Shown one piece after another: positions 49,722-61,329 of a stretch of 64,000 nt of DNA. Origin of the DNA: Chrysoperla carnea (Eukaryota; Arthropoda; Insecta; Neuroptera; Chrysopidae). The first letter of the stretch is position 1. Each line of letters begins with the position of its first letter. The notes below the pieces were generated by a model, which saw only the letters and a list, made by a program, of their open reading frames with translations, did not search any database and was not told the DNA's origin. The stretch spans positions 53,670,181 through 53,734,180 of the forward strand of contig NC_058340.1 of assembly GCF_905475395.1 (NCBI RefSeq), given 5' to 3'. The translations under genes were made by a program, and so were the position numbers.

Positions 49722-50083
49722 TCACGTTGTAGTTAATATTTTAAAGTACTTTACCGAAAACATATGGGAAATATTTAAAATTAGGAAACGAAAAAACCCC
49801 TGTGTGTGGCATAATTTATATAAAGTTAATTAATTTTTAACCGACTTCAAACAAAAACGGAGGAGGTTATCAATTCGACTGTATGTTTTTCTTACATAAA
49901 CTTTTCTGCTATTTTAAAATAATATAGGATTTCATTGTGGATAACACAATGAGCGAGTGCCAATAAAGTTACATAAATTTCACACCTTTTCTGCAACTTT
50001 TACATAAGAATAGGACTTCATTTTGGAAAATCAAAATGAACAAATGGAAAATAAAACAATAAATAACATACAAATAACAAATT

Positions 50084-51872
50084 TTAATCATCATCACTTA
50101 TACGTAAAATCTGATATCGTAATTGAAAATCATTTCTATATTCTGGTAATAATTTGAGCTTAGCATTTTCACATGTAAATGATACCTGAGCAGGATTATG
50201 TTTCATTTGGAACTTAATTAAATTAATCCACGAATCAATATCAACATCACCATACAAATTACATACAATTTCCAATAAATGTTTAATAATTTTATAATTC
50301 GGTCGAATATGCGATGATTCTAATGAAATCATTTTTCGTATTAATTCCAATGGTTGTTTCTCTGACCGAAGCATTTCCAGAAATGTTGTCCGTGCAAATG
50401 AAAAACTTTTCTCAATAATTAACCATTCAATATAATCAATTTTTAATGGATTCGAAACCTCCTCAAACGGAACAGAAATTCCATCTAAATAGAATTTTTT
50501 AATTTTTTGGAATTTTTCCTCCCGATCATCATTATTGGGTATCATGTAATATTTGATTACAATTTTCCATAGTGGCAGTGCTTTATCTTTTAATGCTTCC
50601 ACACCTTTTTTGAATGTGATGTCAATTTCACTATTTTTACCATCCTTAACATAAAAACATAATAATTCGGTCCATAATTGACATGATTCTGGATACTGTT
50701 CAATCCCATATTTGATAATATGTTCTTTATCAGTTAATTTATCTGTTAATTGTATTAACATCAAATAATGATGTTCCGTTAAAAATCGACTATTTGTTAC
50801 GCGACATCGTTCGTAGGTACATTGTAGAAGGTTATATTGAACTACTTCATTGGTATGTGGATAATTTAAAATTGTATTTAAATAATACTCCCACATTCGA
50901 GGTGTTTCGATTTGACTGACAGCATTTACATACACAGCACAAGCATTTTCTAATCGTTTTTTTACCGATAATTCCTTATCGATCGGTACCACATATCGTG
51001 AATCATATGGTTTACCCTCTAACGCTCTTAACGCTAATGCATGCCAAAAATATTCATTTTGTGAGAATTTCGCTTCTAATATATTTATAATTTCAAATTG
51101 TAATCGTCCAGACTCGTCATACTCGTCCGTCATATTTAAAAGATTACACAGCAGTTCAATTTTCGGTAAATATTTCAATGTTGATCGAAATATAATTAAT
51201 GCCGGTTCGAACGGTTTACTATTTTCTATTTTAATTTTAGTTTTTAATTTTAATTGAACGGTAAAAGCTTCAATGTACAAATTCTCACATTCTGGATTAT
51301 ATTGAAGTGCTTTTAGTAAGATTTGTTCAGCATCGCGTAATTGTCCCTGTTTTACATGCCATAATGCAGCTGCAGTCCATACTTCAGGATTTCTAGGATG
51401 TGTTTCCATCATTTTCTTATTAATTTCGGATACTTTTTCTAATCGACCAGCTTGTGTACCGAATGATATTAATGAAAGCCATAATGATATATCGTTTGTG
51501 AATTTTGTGATACTTTGCTCGTATAATTTAATAATTCGATTCGTTATAGATTGTTCTATATCTGATTTTTTACCCGCCACACAATGTTTCAATCTACGTA
51601 AGTGAATATCTTCTAACAGGTTGATTTCAAACTCAATGTATGATAAAAAATGATGTTTCTCTGTATCGTGTCGTTGAAGTTTGTATTCGAAATCAGATCT
51701 TTTTGATATTTGTTTCCTAAAAACATTAATACATATTAATACATTATCGGCTAAATAAATGCATGTTTCTCGTAACTAACCTTATTTCATCATCGTTATA
51801 TAAATTTAATCGTTTTAACTCCTCAAGTTCTGGTGTTATATTTTCTAAACGTTGTTTTACGTATTCTGCCAT
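50084..51872 (-). CDS. UTP6: U3 snoRNA-associated protein 6 (SSU processome, UTP-B)
   Basis: UTP6 is a half-a-TPR (HAT) repeat scaffold of the UTP-B complex that acts in nucleolar 18S pre-rRNA processing. Two exons: 51781-51872 and 50084-51716, a 64-bp GT-AG intron, 574 residues (human ~597). The start MAEYVKQRLENITPELEELK matches human MAEIIQERIEDRLPELEQLE. SDFEYKLQRHDTEKHHFLSY and FEINLLEDIHLRR follow and match the invariant SDLEYKIQRR...EINLLE...RRR. HAT-like units run through the rest: LWLSLISFGTQ, NPEVWTAAALWHVKQGQ, LLKALQYNPECENLYIE, RMWEYYLNTIL, PLKIDYIEWLII and SWINLIKFQMKH. The long ORF alone would begin at an internal Met (51592); the upstream exon restores the conserved N-terminus. 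It lies between CSPP1-like paralogues 2 and 3 on the same strand. A scrap duplicate is at 56188-56305. Confidence 0.96.
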
Positions 51873-52072
51873 ATTTTTTTAAAACTTTTAATACAAATCA
51901 CATATAAACCAACGAAATATTTTCAAAACATTTTCACTTGTCAATATTTTTAAAAGTTTAACCACGTTTTTTTTATGTTTCTCAAATCTGTTAACTAGAA
52001 TGGTACCATAAATAATAAATAAAGGGTACGTTCTGTGCATAGAATATATTGGTTAATTTAATTACACTTTAA

Positions 52073-52701
52073 GAATATTCATGTATTTTTTTATATTTTT
52101 AATTCATTGTTTACACCGTTATAACAAAGTAAAAAATATAAATACTGTTTAAAAATGCTGTATTTAAGTGTAAAAAAATATTTAAAATACATTATAATTT
52201 TGAGATATTTAAACGCAGTTTTTTGGCGCTCTCTGTTGATGACGTATAAGTACGTGATCTGTCAATTTTTGACAGTTCAATGTATAATTTACACTTTAAA
52301 AAAACGAATTTGCAACACAGAATTTACACTCGTTATTATTAAGTTTTCTAATAAAAAGTCGTAGAATAGTATAATTTAATGAAATAATAAATGATAAAAT
52401 GTAAGTAATTAATATCATACAGTATGTCAACCAAAGATATTGTAATAGTAGTCCATCTCTACTATTATTTTATCTATGATGTCAACAAATTTGACAAGCC
52501 CGTACTTTGATGTCACGTCCGTATACAAATTTGACTTTCCGTTTTAGATATTTTTAAATGCCTTCACTGAATTTGTACTTTTATTAATTAATTTTAAGTC
52601 ATTAAAAAGATATTATTTACTGAAATAATGGTTTAGTTGAAATGTCCAGTCATTAAAGTTACGGAAGAAAAATATTTGAACTAAATTTAAATATTCCCTA
52701 T
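52073..52701 (-). mobile_element. Family B MITE, copy 3, with known empty site
   Basis: Inverted relative to the copies at 19574 and 33411. It is flanked by TTAA (52069-52072 and 52702-52705). The duplicated segment at 56311-56335 reads TAATTTAATTACAATTTAAG directly followed by AATTATGAC, which is the same locus without the element. The left end lacks the outermost ~5 bp of the family consensus. The 69-codon open frame inside is incidental. Confidence 0.85.
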
Positions 52702-53552
52702 TTAAGAATTATGACGTCAGCATTTCAAACTACTACCTGATTAAATACTAACAAGTAACTAGTATATTCAGAAAATACTCATAAGCTAAAAAAGAATTCA
52801 AAATTTTCCATTTAAAATCTCAGTTTTTTAAGTCACATTGCTCCAAATGATCATCCCTTAATTCTCTCATTTGAACTGTCGTTGATCTCCATTAATATTC
52901 ATTATAATCGCGATTAAAAACTGGCAGTGCTTAACGAAATGGAAAAGTTATATACTACGATCGTTTGTATTCGTAGCAACTCTATATTTCAAATATTTGA
53001 TAGTGCACTTTTTCAGTTTGCTTTAACTCTATCTCTTTTTGAAATAACAATTTGAAAATCAAAGATAATCGTAGACAGCAAAAATAAACTTTATTAAATA
53101 TATGTAAATACATTTCTAAAATGAACAATATAAATGCATATTAATTTGTAATAGAAACTCATTAGTAACAATTAGTGAGTATATTAACACCTATATTATC
53201 TACGATCGATATTATGATCGATTTAAAAAGCAAAATTTTAAGTTTGAAACATCTTTATTAAAAATGGGATCTCATATATAAATAAAGCTCGAACGCAATT
53301 CAAATTAATCGGAAATTAGTTAGAATGGATCGAAAATACAGTGTCCAATTCATCTTATTCAGATCCGTGTAAAATTTTGAATAGAAATGAATGAGAATCA
53401 AACCCATTCAAAATTTTGAATCATAATAAATGGGAATGAATCAGAAAAAAATAATTTTTCTCTTTTTCATTCTCATTCATTTTGATTAATTTTCGATTCC
53501 TTTGAATAGAAAATCAATCGACTTTAATAGTAGTAAATTAATAAATATTACA

Positions 53553-55280
53553 TTAATTAAAACGGTGGTCATAATGACTATGCTGGTATCGCTCGGAGGC
53601 TTCATCTTCTAAGCGTTCTTTATTAGCCGTTGCAATTCTCCTTTGCTTGTTATCATCGATTTGTTGACATAATTCGTCAAGATATTCTTCATTTTTACGA
53701 TTCTTTTCATCTTGTTCCATGATTTCTGTATCATCTCTATTAATTTGTGTATCATCTTCAGTTGTTATCTGATCTGTTATGTCCAGCGGTAAATTGGCTT
53801 CATCTTCTAACTGTTCACGACTAGCCTTTTCGGTATCCAGTTGTTTATTATATTCTTCACATTGGCGTTTATTTTCGTCGTCTTCGTTTCGTAAAGTAAT
53901 CTTTCTTTGAATTTGCGTATAATTTTCTTCAGTCTGATTTACAATATTGTATTGTTTTTTGTCTGCAATTTGTTGACTTAATTCTTGAGAATATTGCTCA
54001 TGTTGTCGTCTCTTTTCATCGTTAAGATTTTGTAAATTATGTTCTCTGTTCATTTGTGAATTGGCTTCTTCTATCTGATTATGAAGTGGTGAATGTGTTA
54101 AAGCAGCAAGGTAACGTTGATGTGCATTCAATTCGGGAACATTCTCATTAGATGATTTATCGTTTTGATTTTGTGAATAGATTTGCTGCTCTTTCACAAA
54201 AACGTTTATTGGCGTTTCTGGTGCCTTCCATAACTGTTTGTTATCATCATTTTTTTCTTCTAAATTAGATAAATTTAAGCTTCCATAAGTTGAAATGGAA
54301 GCTTGTTGTAACGAATTTTGTAATTTTTCAATAGTAGTTTCTCCACTATTATTTAAATTCACTTTCTTTCGATCATCAGTACCATGAGTAGATTGTTTAA
54401 CGCCTTCTCCAAATTCAAGAAACGAATCTTCATTCACTTTCTCAAAATATTCATCTGGTTTAGAAAAATGATCATCACTTTTCGATAAGTATGTTTGGTA
54501 CTCTTGTTTTCTTTCACCATCTAATTGATCATGAAATATTTGTCTCTTCTCTGCAGTAATTACATTCTTATGACGTGCATGCCTATCTTGGGTTTCACCA
54601 AAACCAAGAAACGAATCTGCATTCACTTTCTCAAAATATTCATCTGGTTTAGAAAAATGATCATCACTTTTCGATAAGTATGTTTGGTACTCTTGTTTTC
54701 TTTCATCATCTAATTGATCATGAAATATTTGTCTCTTCTCTGCAGTAATTACATTCTTATGACGTGCATGCCTATCTTGGGTTTCACCAAAACCAAGAAA
54801 CGAATCTGCATTCACTTTCTCAAAATATTCATCTGGTTTAGAAAATTGAACATCAGTTTTCGATAAATGTGTTTGGTACTCTTGTTTTCTTTCATCAGCT
54901 AATTGATCATGAGATATTTGTCTCTTCTCTGCGGTAATTACATTCTTATGACGTTCATGCCTATCTTGGCTTTCACCAAAACCAAGAAATGTATCTGGAT
55001 TCACATCTTCAAAGTATTCATATGGTTTAGTAAAATTATCATTCTTGTTTGATAAATAATCTATGTAATCTTGTTTCCGTTCATTACTTAATTTTATACG
55101 ATGATCCTCTGATTCATCGCCAGTTCCTGGATATCCTTCCATGTTATCTTCGTCATTTTTTTCCTGATCGGATTTATCATCATCATCTTCATCTTTCAAT
55201 CCAAATTTTTCTTTTTCATCAGAAATTGTTTTTTTGTAATCATTTAGTTTTTGTGAGTTAATTTCATTTTCGACAGACAT
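53553..55280 (-). CDS. CSPP1-like coiled-coil repeat protein, paralogue 3 (575 aa), expanded repeat
   Basis: Single-exon frame, complete. The N-terminus MSVENEINSQKLNDYKKTIS is nearly that of paralogue 2. It has FLGFGE-type motifs at residues 98, 161, 224 and 287 (the last FLEFGE), exactly 63 residues apart, against two in paralogue 2. Each unit reads RHARHKNVITAEKRQIFHDQ, then ERKQEYQTYLSK and SKPDEYFEKVNADS. The C-terminal helical half is shorter in places (one RRQHEQYSQEL unit lost its middle) and ends with a histidine-rich HYDHRFN. It is a member of the inferred CSPP1-like family; the role is unknown, and a microtubule or centrosome association is a guess from resemblance. AATAAA is at 53090-53095 on the minus strand. 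Confidence 0.85.
   Translation of the reverse strand: MSVENEINSQKLNDYKKTISDEKEKFGLKDEDDDDKSDQEKNDEDNMEGYPGTGDESEDHRIKLSNERKQDYIDYLSNKNDNFTKPYEYFEDVNPDTFLGFGESQDRHERHKNVITAEKRQISHDQLADERKQEYQTHLSKTDVQFSKPDEYFEKVNADSFLGFGETQDRHARHKNVITAEKRQIFHDQLDDERKQEYQTYLSKSDDHFSKPDEYFEKVNADSFLGFGETQDRHARHKNVITAEKRQIFHDQLDGERKQEYQTYLSKSDDHFSKPDEYFEKVNEDSFLEFGEGVKQSTHGTDDRKKVNLNNSGETTIEKLQNSLQQASISTYGSLNLSNLEEKNDDNKQLWKAPETPINVFVKEQQIYSQNQNDKSSNENVPELNAHQRYLAALTHSPLHNQIEEANSQMNREHNLQNLNDEKRRQHEQYSQELSQQIADKKQYNIVNQTEENYTQIQRKITLRNEDDENKRQCEEYNKQLDTEKASREQLEDEANLPLDITDQITTEDDTQINRDDTEIMEQDEKNRKNEEYLDELCQQIDDNKQRRIATANKERLEDEASERYQHSHYDHRFN
54423..55178 (-). repeat. Coding tandem repeat, 189-bp unit x 4
   Basis: The anchor sequence recurs at 54423, 54612, 54801 and 54990, exactly 189 bp apart (63 codons). 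The two middle-left units (54423-54611 and 54612-54800) are almost identical in their shared part; I saw a single difference over the ~130 bp read side by side. The outer ones are more diverged. The repeat count differs between paralogues (2 versus 4), so it expanded after the gene duplication. Confidence 0.95.
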
Positions 55281-56187
55281 ACTTAAATGTTTTAAAAGAA
55301 AGTTTTCATAACAAATAATTTACTCAAATACAATGCGTAGTATTCACAAGTTATAATAATATTACGTATTATAATGGATACCAAATATATTAATCGATAT
55401 CTATTACAGACCAGTAGTATGCACTGCAGTAGTATGCACTTATTGATGCAACAACTAATATAAACTAGTCCAATATGTAGGGGCCAGAACTCTATATACG
55501 TAGGGACTCCTCTATATACACAGCGTACTTCTTAATATGTAATTTCAATACATATTACCTCTATAAATCTACAACTATTTTGTATGAACTACAAAGTGTA
55601 ACAATAAAAATTTTGCTATGTGTTGTGGAGTGGTTTGTTATCCAGAAAATTAACTTTCCACTTTTTATGGCTTCTACTGGCCTTTTTCCTATTAAAAAAT
55701 TTTCCTTGAATTTAATTAAATTGTAAAGTGTGTATAGAGTTCATGCGAGTGTTTCATTTTTGTTTGTATGATTCATTATTTTAAGTGTACCCACATCTTA
55801 AAAATGCACCCACTTTTATTTACTATATTGATTGATTTTTCTAGAACAATAAATTTTAATAACAATTCATCTTATTATTCTACGCAATTCATGCATGGAA
55901 TACTGAGTTGACTCATTTAAGAAAAATACTCCCATATAGGTTCCAGTCCAAGTACTTTAACTTAATTTAACTATGTTATAACTATGAGTTTTTTAACATT
56001 CTTAGAGTATTTAGTCATTTTTTCACACAATTGCTTTACAAATCCTTTTTATAATCCCTTGAATACTATATTGAAGGTCAAAGAAAAATTATTGGGTATA
56101 AAGTGAGATACCTCAAAAATATCTTTAATTTGATCTCGACCTTCAGAATGAAATGAAATTAATTAAAATCATTACTCTATATTTGGT

Positions 56188-56305
56188 TTTTTCAAACTCA
56201 ACATATGACAAAAAATGAATACTTCGCGAATGGTGTCGCTTATTTCACTATCGCTATATAAATTTAATTTTCACTTACCAATTTCTTTCAAGTTCTGTGC
56301 TGGAG
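56188..56305 (-). pseudogene. UTP6 5'-end fragment
   Basis: TTTCAAACTCAACATATGAC and AAAAAATGAA match UTP6 exon 2 near 51626-51650. CTTATTTCACTATCGCTATA and TAAATTTAAT match exon 1 at 51781-51811. The intervening exon end and intron are missing, and coding is destroyed. It is a remnant of the tandem duplication, not a retrocopy, because its flanks are also duplicated. Confidence 0.75.
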
Positions 56306-56635
56306 CGGTATAATTTAATTACAATTTAAGAATTATGACATCATTGCAAAACTATACATAAGCAAATACATAATAAAAAAATCTACATAAGCAAAAAAAA
56401 ACAAAATTTGAAAATTTATATAATAAAATCACAGCTTTTTTAATTATTTATTTATTTTTTGAAAAGAAACACATCTGCCACAAATGATCACCCCTTCTTT
56501 CTCATTCGAATTGCCGTTGATCTTCATTAATATTCGTTATAATCGTGATTAAACACTGGAAGTGCTAAACGGAATGAAAAGGTTATCATCACTACGTTCG
56601 TCAAATGTTCGTAGCATTAAATATGAAATATTAGT

Positions 56636-59600
56636 AATAAAAAGTTTCAGGCCATTAAAAAACAAACCAAATTATGTTCATATATGACTTTTTTATTTTT
56701 CAAACAAATTACAATAACAGCAATAAAATCACAGACGACAGCAATTGAGAAAAGAGTATTTTTTACATATTCAACAGGACAATTACATGTGATAATATAA
56801 AATTTATATCAACAACAATTAAAGCTGAACTGAACACTAATAAATTTCACTATTTTTATAGAAGAGCCGGCCATAGTAAAGACGAGTTACATAATAGACT
56901 GTAGTTATCGGATGCGACTTTTAAAAAACGTTTTTAAAATAGGTGATAACGAGTTAAAATGCCTATTGTCTTAGAGTTTTAATACCTATTATCTTAAAAT
57001 TCTCTAATGGTGAAAAAATAAAGAGAATTGTAGTAAATTTTATTTTCTACAACTTACTATAAAAATTTTAATTAATATTAATCGAGGTATTCTCAGAATT
57101 AAAACTGATAATTAGCAAAACCCTTGTTAATGATATGTCGGATCTAAAAACTGATAAGGAACTTTTTCTTAAAATTTCAACCTTTATATCGCTCTGCTCT
57201 TTTAATACGATATTATATATTCAACTATTGTACGAATGAAATTGTACTTCACTACCTTCTAATTAAAATAAAAATTTAAAGTTTTACTAAATTTATGTTG
57301 ATATAATTTAGGAGTCCTATAGGATTGGAAGCTCGTTAAGGAATCCAAAGAAAAATACATTTCTATAATGAGCTCGAAATTTTGTAAGCTGTGTATTGAA
57401 CATATTACGTTCACAGTGTGTCTTTAAGGAATTGAAAAATTAAGATTTAATTTATTTAGTCTCAGGAAACCAAAGTATCTACTACAGTCGGCTCTTAGGC
57501 TATTATAGTTATTTAACAACAAAATATTCCACATTTTAAAAGATAATAAATAACAAGGTCCATTGTGTAGTACGTCAGAATGAAATAACTATTGCATAAA
57601 ATTACATTATTCAAACTTATGGTTGTATTAAATCAAAGAAAAATAGTGTTGCTACAAATGTAGTGCTATTTTATTTTATTATTACATTTTTAACAAATCA
57701 TACGACAAATAAACACAGTATGTATATTATTTACAAAACATATATTTTAATCATTGTTATTGTCAAAGACTTGTTCACTTAGTTTAGAATGCAACACTTG
57801 GTCATTTAGGTTTAAAGCTCAGCCAATCTATTATTCTTTGATCTAATTTACTGATTATACTAAAAACTCTTATTTCATACCACCATAAGTAATATGCACT
57901 CATAAAATCTCAAATAAAAAAATTGTTCACCTATTAAGGTCACCCTATTAAGATGTTTTATTACTTTAGGGAAGTAATTATTTGAACATTACATTATTAA
58001 TAAAACCTACCATCCTTTTCAACTGCATTGTTGTCAGTTTCAACCGAGCACGGCTAATGTACACAATCCCAATAAAGAATGTGAGCAGTGTTACCGGATT
58101 TCCCGTTTAAAACGGTAATTCTGTATCTACCGTGTTGATCATTATTCCGTTTTTTCTCGTAATCGACCTTCTTTTATTATTTAGGTGGTGCATTTATAAT
58201 AATGAATAATCATGCTAAGTCACTACCTTTCGCACCTCGACAGATATTTTGAATTGAATTGAACAATTTTTGTAATTTTATATAACATTAATTTTGCGAG
58301 TTATGAATTTTTAAATTCGGTAAATATTGGAATTTAAGTAAAAATACAGAATCTACCGTATTTTGAATGTGAATGTGAGCTTATCGTAGGCAATATTCTT
58401 TGTTATGGAAACCACAGACTCAATCGAAAGGGGCGCTTGTCACAGTCCTCCCTTATATCAGTGAAGAGGATTGGAATCATAAGCTTTAAAAGCCCGAAAT
58501 CCAATTTAACAGGGAAAATGGTAGGTTTGTGTATCCACTGAAACTCCTAATCTTAAATATCTGAGCTTCTCTAAGCAGATCGAAGACATATTTTGGAAAA
58601 ATTGTCATATGCTGATCAAAAGAAATCGTTCTTTATCCTAGGTCCAGAAATAACTGTTCCAAACACTTCTCATCTATAGTGTAAGGACACTAAAGACAAC
58701 TCTGAGCAAAAAAGAAACAAATTAATCGCTAAACAGAGATTATCTGTATGTTTAAAAGCTCAGATCGTTGGGGAGCATGTAATTAAGTCAGTGTATGATC
58801 GAGACAATTGTTATTTTCGATTTATGAAACATTGCCAAATCTGAAACAGGCTTTTTTTTTGCTTCTAACGTGTGAGTGAATAATATAATTATGCAAAATT
58901 TATTCATTTTCTAACGTAATTTATTATATAACAATTGAATAATTTTTACATTTATGAGTAATTGACCGGATATTGATTATTAAATTTCCGATGAAGAAAT
59001 GTTGGATGATATCTATGATATTTTACTTATTCGTTTTAATCTATTGTATCTTTTATAAGCTTTTGTTGTTGTTCTCCACAGTTGCAGGAGCTTGCGATTT
59101 TACCTGCTGTGTTAACAACTTAAACATTAAACTATCTAATGATATATTTCGAAATTTTGAACGTACAATACACAAATTTTTGAACGATTTTGTGTGTACA
59201 TTCATGCATTCAAATATGAAGTAAATTGTATTACTTTTGGTAATAATTTATTTAAAACAAAATTCCCTTGCTTTATAATTTTTGTATTTTGCTTACTTAG
59301 CAAACGAAAAAAGTTACAGATAAATTTGGATTTTTTATCTAAGTAATCCCACACATCTGTTAATTTATAGGAGAAAATTTGAATTAAAACTTTCAGCGGG
59401 ATAGTTTTTTAAGTCTTTTTTTTATGGAATGTAGAATTCAATTAGTATTAATTTTAAAATATATTCAACAATTAATAACAAGAAAAAGCAATAATTTTTT
59501 AATAAATTTTTTTATAAATAATGGTTGTTTATTGTCGATAGAAGCGCTCAGTTTGTTTACTGAAAAACTTAACACCCAGTATCGACCAGTTCCGCCACTC

Positions 59601-61250
59601 CTGAGAGATATTATACTTTATTTTTATTGGAACTTATCATAATTTTGAGCTAATCAGATACTTCTAGATAAATCGTTTTCGTAAAAAGCTTTTAAAAAAA
59701 ACGCATTAAAATTTGATCTTTTGTAAGAGGCAACAGATAGACCAGTAAACGTATTGAATTCTTGATTAGCATATTTCATGACTTTTCTCGATTGTAAATA
59801 AAATTATTTAGAATTTTGTAAGTTTTCATTGCAATTCGATATAGTTAATTAAAAAATTTTCGACAAGTAATTTTGCATGACAACCACTCAAAAGCTTACA
59901 GTTTGTAAATTTGGCCAATTGTTTTACAAAATTCATCATTTTATTTATTTGGTAAGATAAATTAATGAAATAAGTAACTAACTGTATAAATAAATATTAT
60001 ATTTAGTTATTAAGACCATTGGCTTTAAACTCTATTCGTGAATATAATATGTACCAATGTAAAATAATGAATTTCTTCTATTTTTTCAATCAAAATAAAT
60101 TTCTAGAAAAAATACATTTGTTTTCTCTTCATAATCCAAAAAAGGTTCATAATCCATACTTTCGATTTAACAGAAGGTATATGTTTCAATTTTTCTGTAA
60201 TTTTTCTTTGATCAAAAAGGTTTATTGAGAGATACGGTATATTAAGATAATATAAAGACATTACTCTCTCAAATTTCATCTCTCATCAAATTTTTAGATT
60301 TTATTTTAAACATACTTGCATAGGGATCGGCTCCAGTCTTGAAATCAAGTTTTAAGCAGTAAGCTAATTTTTAAGTCCATGTTGTTAAAAAATTTAACTT
60401 CACCAAAGAATTCACTAAAATGTTGTATCTAAAAACTTTTTTGTCAATCTTCAATTTTAAAGTATGAGATTGATATTCCAGTCAATTGCTGAAAATTTTA
60501 AACCCTGATTCTATAATTAAGTTTGGGATTTCTTTTTCCTATTAAATTAAATTTTTTTTATTAAAAAACGTGCCTAAAGAAGTTTTACTTCAAAAATATA
60601 AATTTCTTTGTTGTTTTTTCATTGCATATCCGTATATAATTCCAGCTTTTTGTCAAAAACTTTTGCGAATGCTATAAAATATGCGAATATTCGTCACATC
60701 ACTAACGTAGATATTTATATCCAAATACGGAAAAAATCTTACAACACTGAATGGATTACAAGTAAAAAAAACATTCAAAAAAAGAAAAATTACAGAAATT
60801 ATAATAACTTTTATATTGAGCTAGCTAATGGATAATGAATCTTCGATAGATATTTATAAATTTTTCAATAAATTTCACTAAATATTTCCCTAAAGGTATT
60901 ATATATATATATTTCAAAAAAATATACATGTAGATTAAAAAAAATAGATATAATTTTTTTTTTTTAATTGTACTATATCTTTTAAATAATAACATTTTAA
61001 AAAATATCTATTTAGCACAAAGCCAGCTTTTTTTGCTAAAACTATCTAGATAAATGCTTTCTTCCACATACATTTAAAAACAAAAACAAACTCAATAATT
61101 TAATATAGTTATAAACACCCGGTATATATTGTATTAAATAGGAATAACGTTAAAATTAAAATAACAACAACAAAAAATTAACACTATTAAAATTGCGACA
61201 ATCTTTTCGATTATCTAATTTCAATTTTACTATTAACTAACGCATTTAAA
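56636..61250. other. Gene-free spacer with one dispersed repeat
   Basis: No gene is recognised. A family D repeat lies at 58085-58400. Open frames at 58973-59224 (hydrophobic N-terminus) and 59424-59642 are the only stretches with mixed residue use. The first has a possible acceptor TTCTCCACAG and the second possible AATTCAATTAG. I could not connect them to each other or to a family, so I do not call them genes. Frames at 60019 and 60608 look like AT-rich noise. Confidence 0.5.
58085..58400. repeat. Family D dispersed repeat, copy 1
   Basis: Shares AGTGTTACCGGATTTCCCG, AAAACGGTA, a middle block CACTACCTTTCGCRNCTCG, and AATTTAAGTAAAAATACA followed by CTACCGTATTTT with 63295-63650 in the same order. 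A 3' fragment (ACCGTATTTTTACCGAATCT) also occurs at 31699-31745. The ends may be inverted repeats around AGTGTTRCC. Confidence 0.65.
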
Positions 61251-61256
61251 TTTATT
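61251..61256 (-). promoter_or_regulatory. Probable HLCS polyadenylation signal
   Basis: Minus-strand AATAAA, 74 bases past the HLCS stop. A second AATAAA overlaps the stop codon itself. Confidence 0.4.
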
Positions 61257-61329
61257 TTGATACGCTTTATACGAGATTCCGTTATGAATTTTTGGTATTT
61301 AAATTTGTAACAAATATTAATTATTAATT

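Larger units (their letters stand above)
45890..52985. repeat. Segmental duplication, unit 1 (CSPP1-like 2 + UTP6)
   Basis: The unit begins at ATTTCAAATATTAATAGTGC, and the second unit begins with the same sequence near 52985. Collinear matches: 45.89-46.35 with 52.98-53.55 (3' flank), the paralogue genes, 47.93-48.05 with 55.48-55.62 (5' flank), 48.32-48.40 with 56.08-56.15, 51.63-51.83 (UTP6 5' end) with 56.19-56.30, and 52.05-52.98 with 56.31-56.63. The unit is 7.1 kb, of which 0.63 kb is a later MITE. Confidence 0.8.
52985..56635. repeat. Segmental duplication, unit 2 (CSPP1-like 3 + UTP6 scrap)
   Basis: Tandem partner of 45890-52985 in the same orientation. It is shorter because the UTP6 body and 48.4-51.6 kb equivalent are missing and because unit 1 gained a MITE. 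It ends near 56635, where TATGAAATATTAGTAAT is homologous to the unit junction at 52985. Confidence 0.75.

Noticed and set aside
54423-55178. Regular 189-bp repeats as a CRISPR-like array
   Set aside because: Eukaryotic coding sequence; the unit is an exact multiple of three and is translated in a continuous frame.
58973-59642. Two frames (83 and 72 codons) as exons of an unknown gene
   Set aside because: Possible acceptor sites exist, but there is no consistent donor, phase or family. Kept as an open question only.
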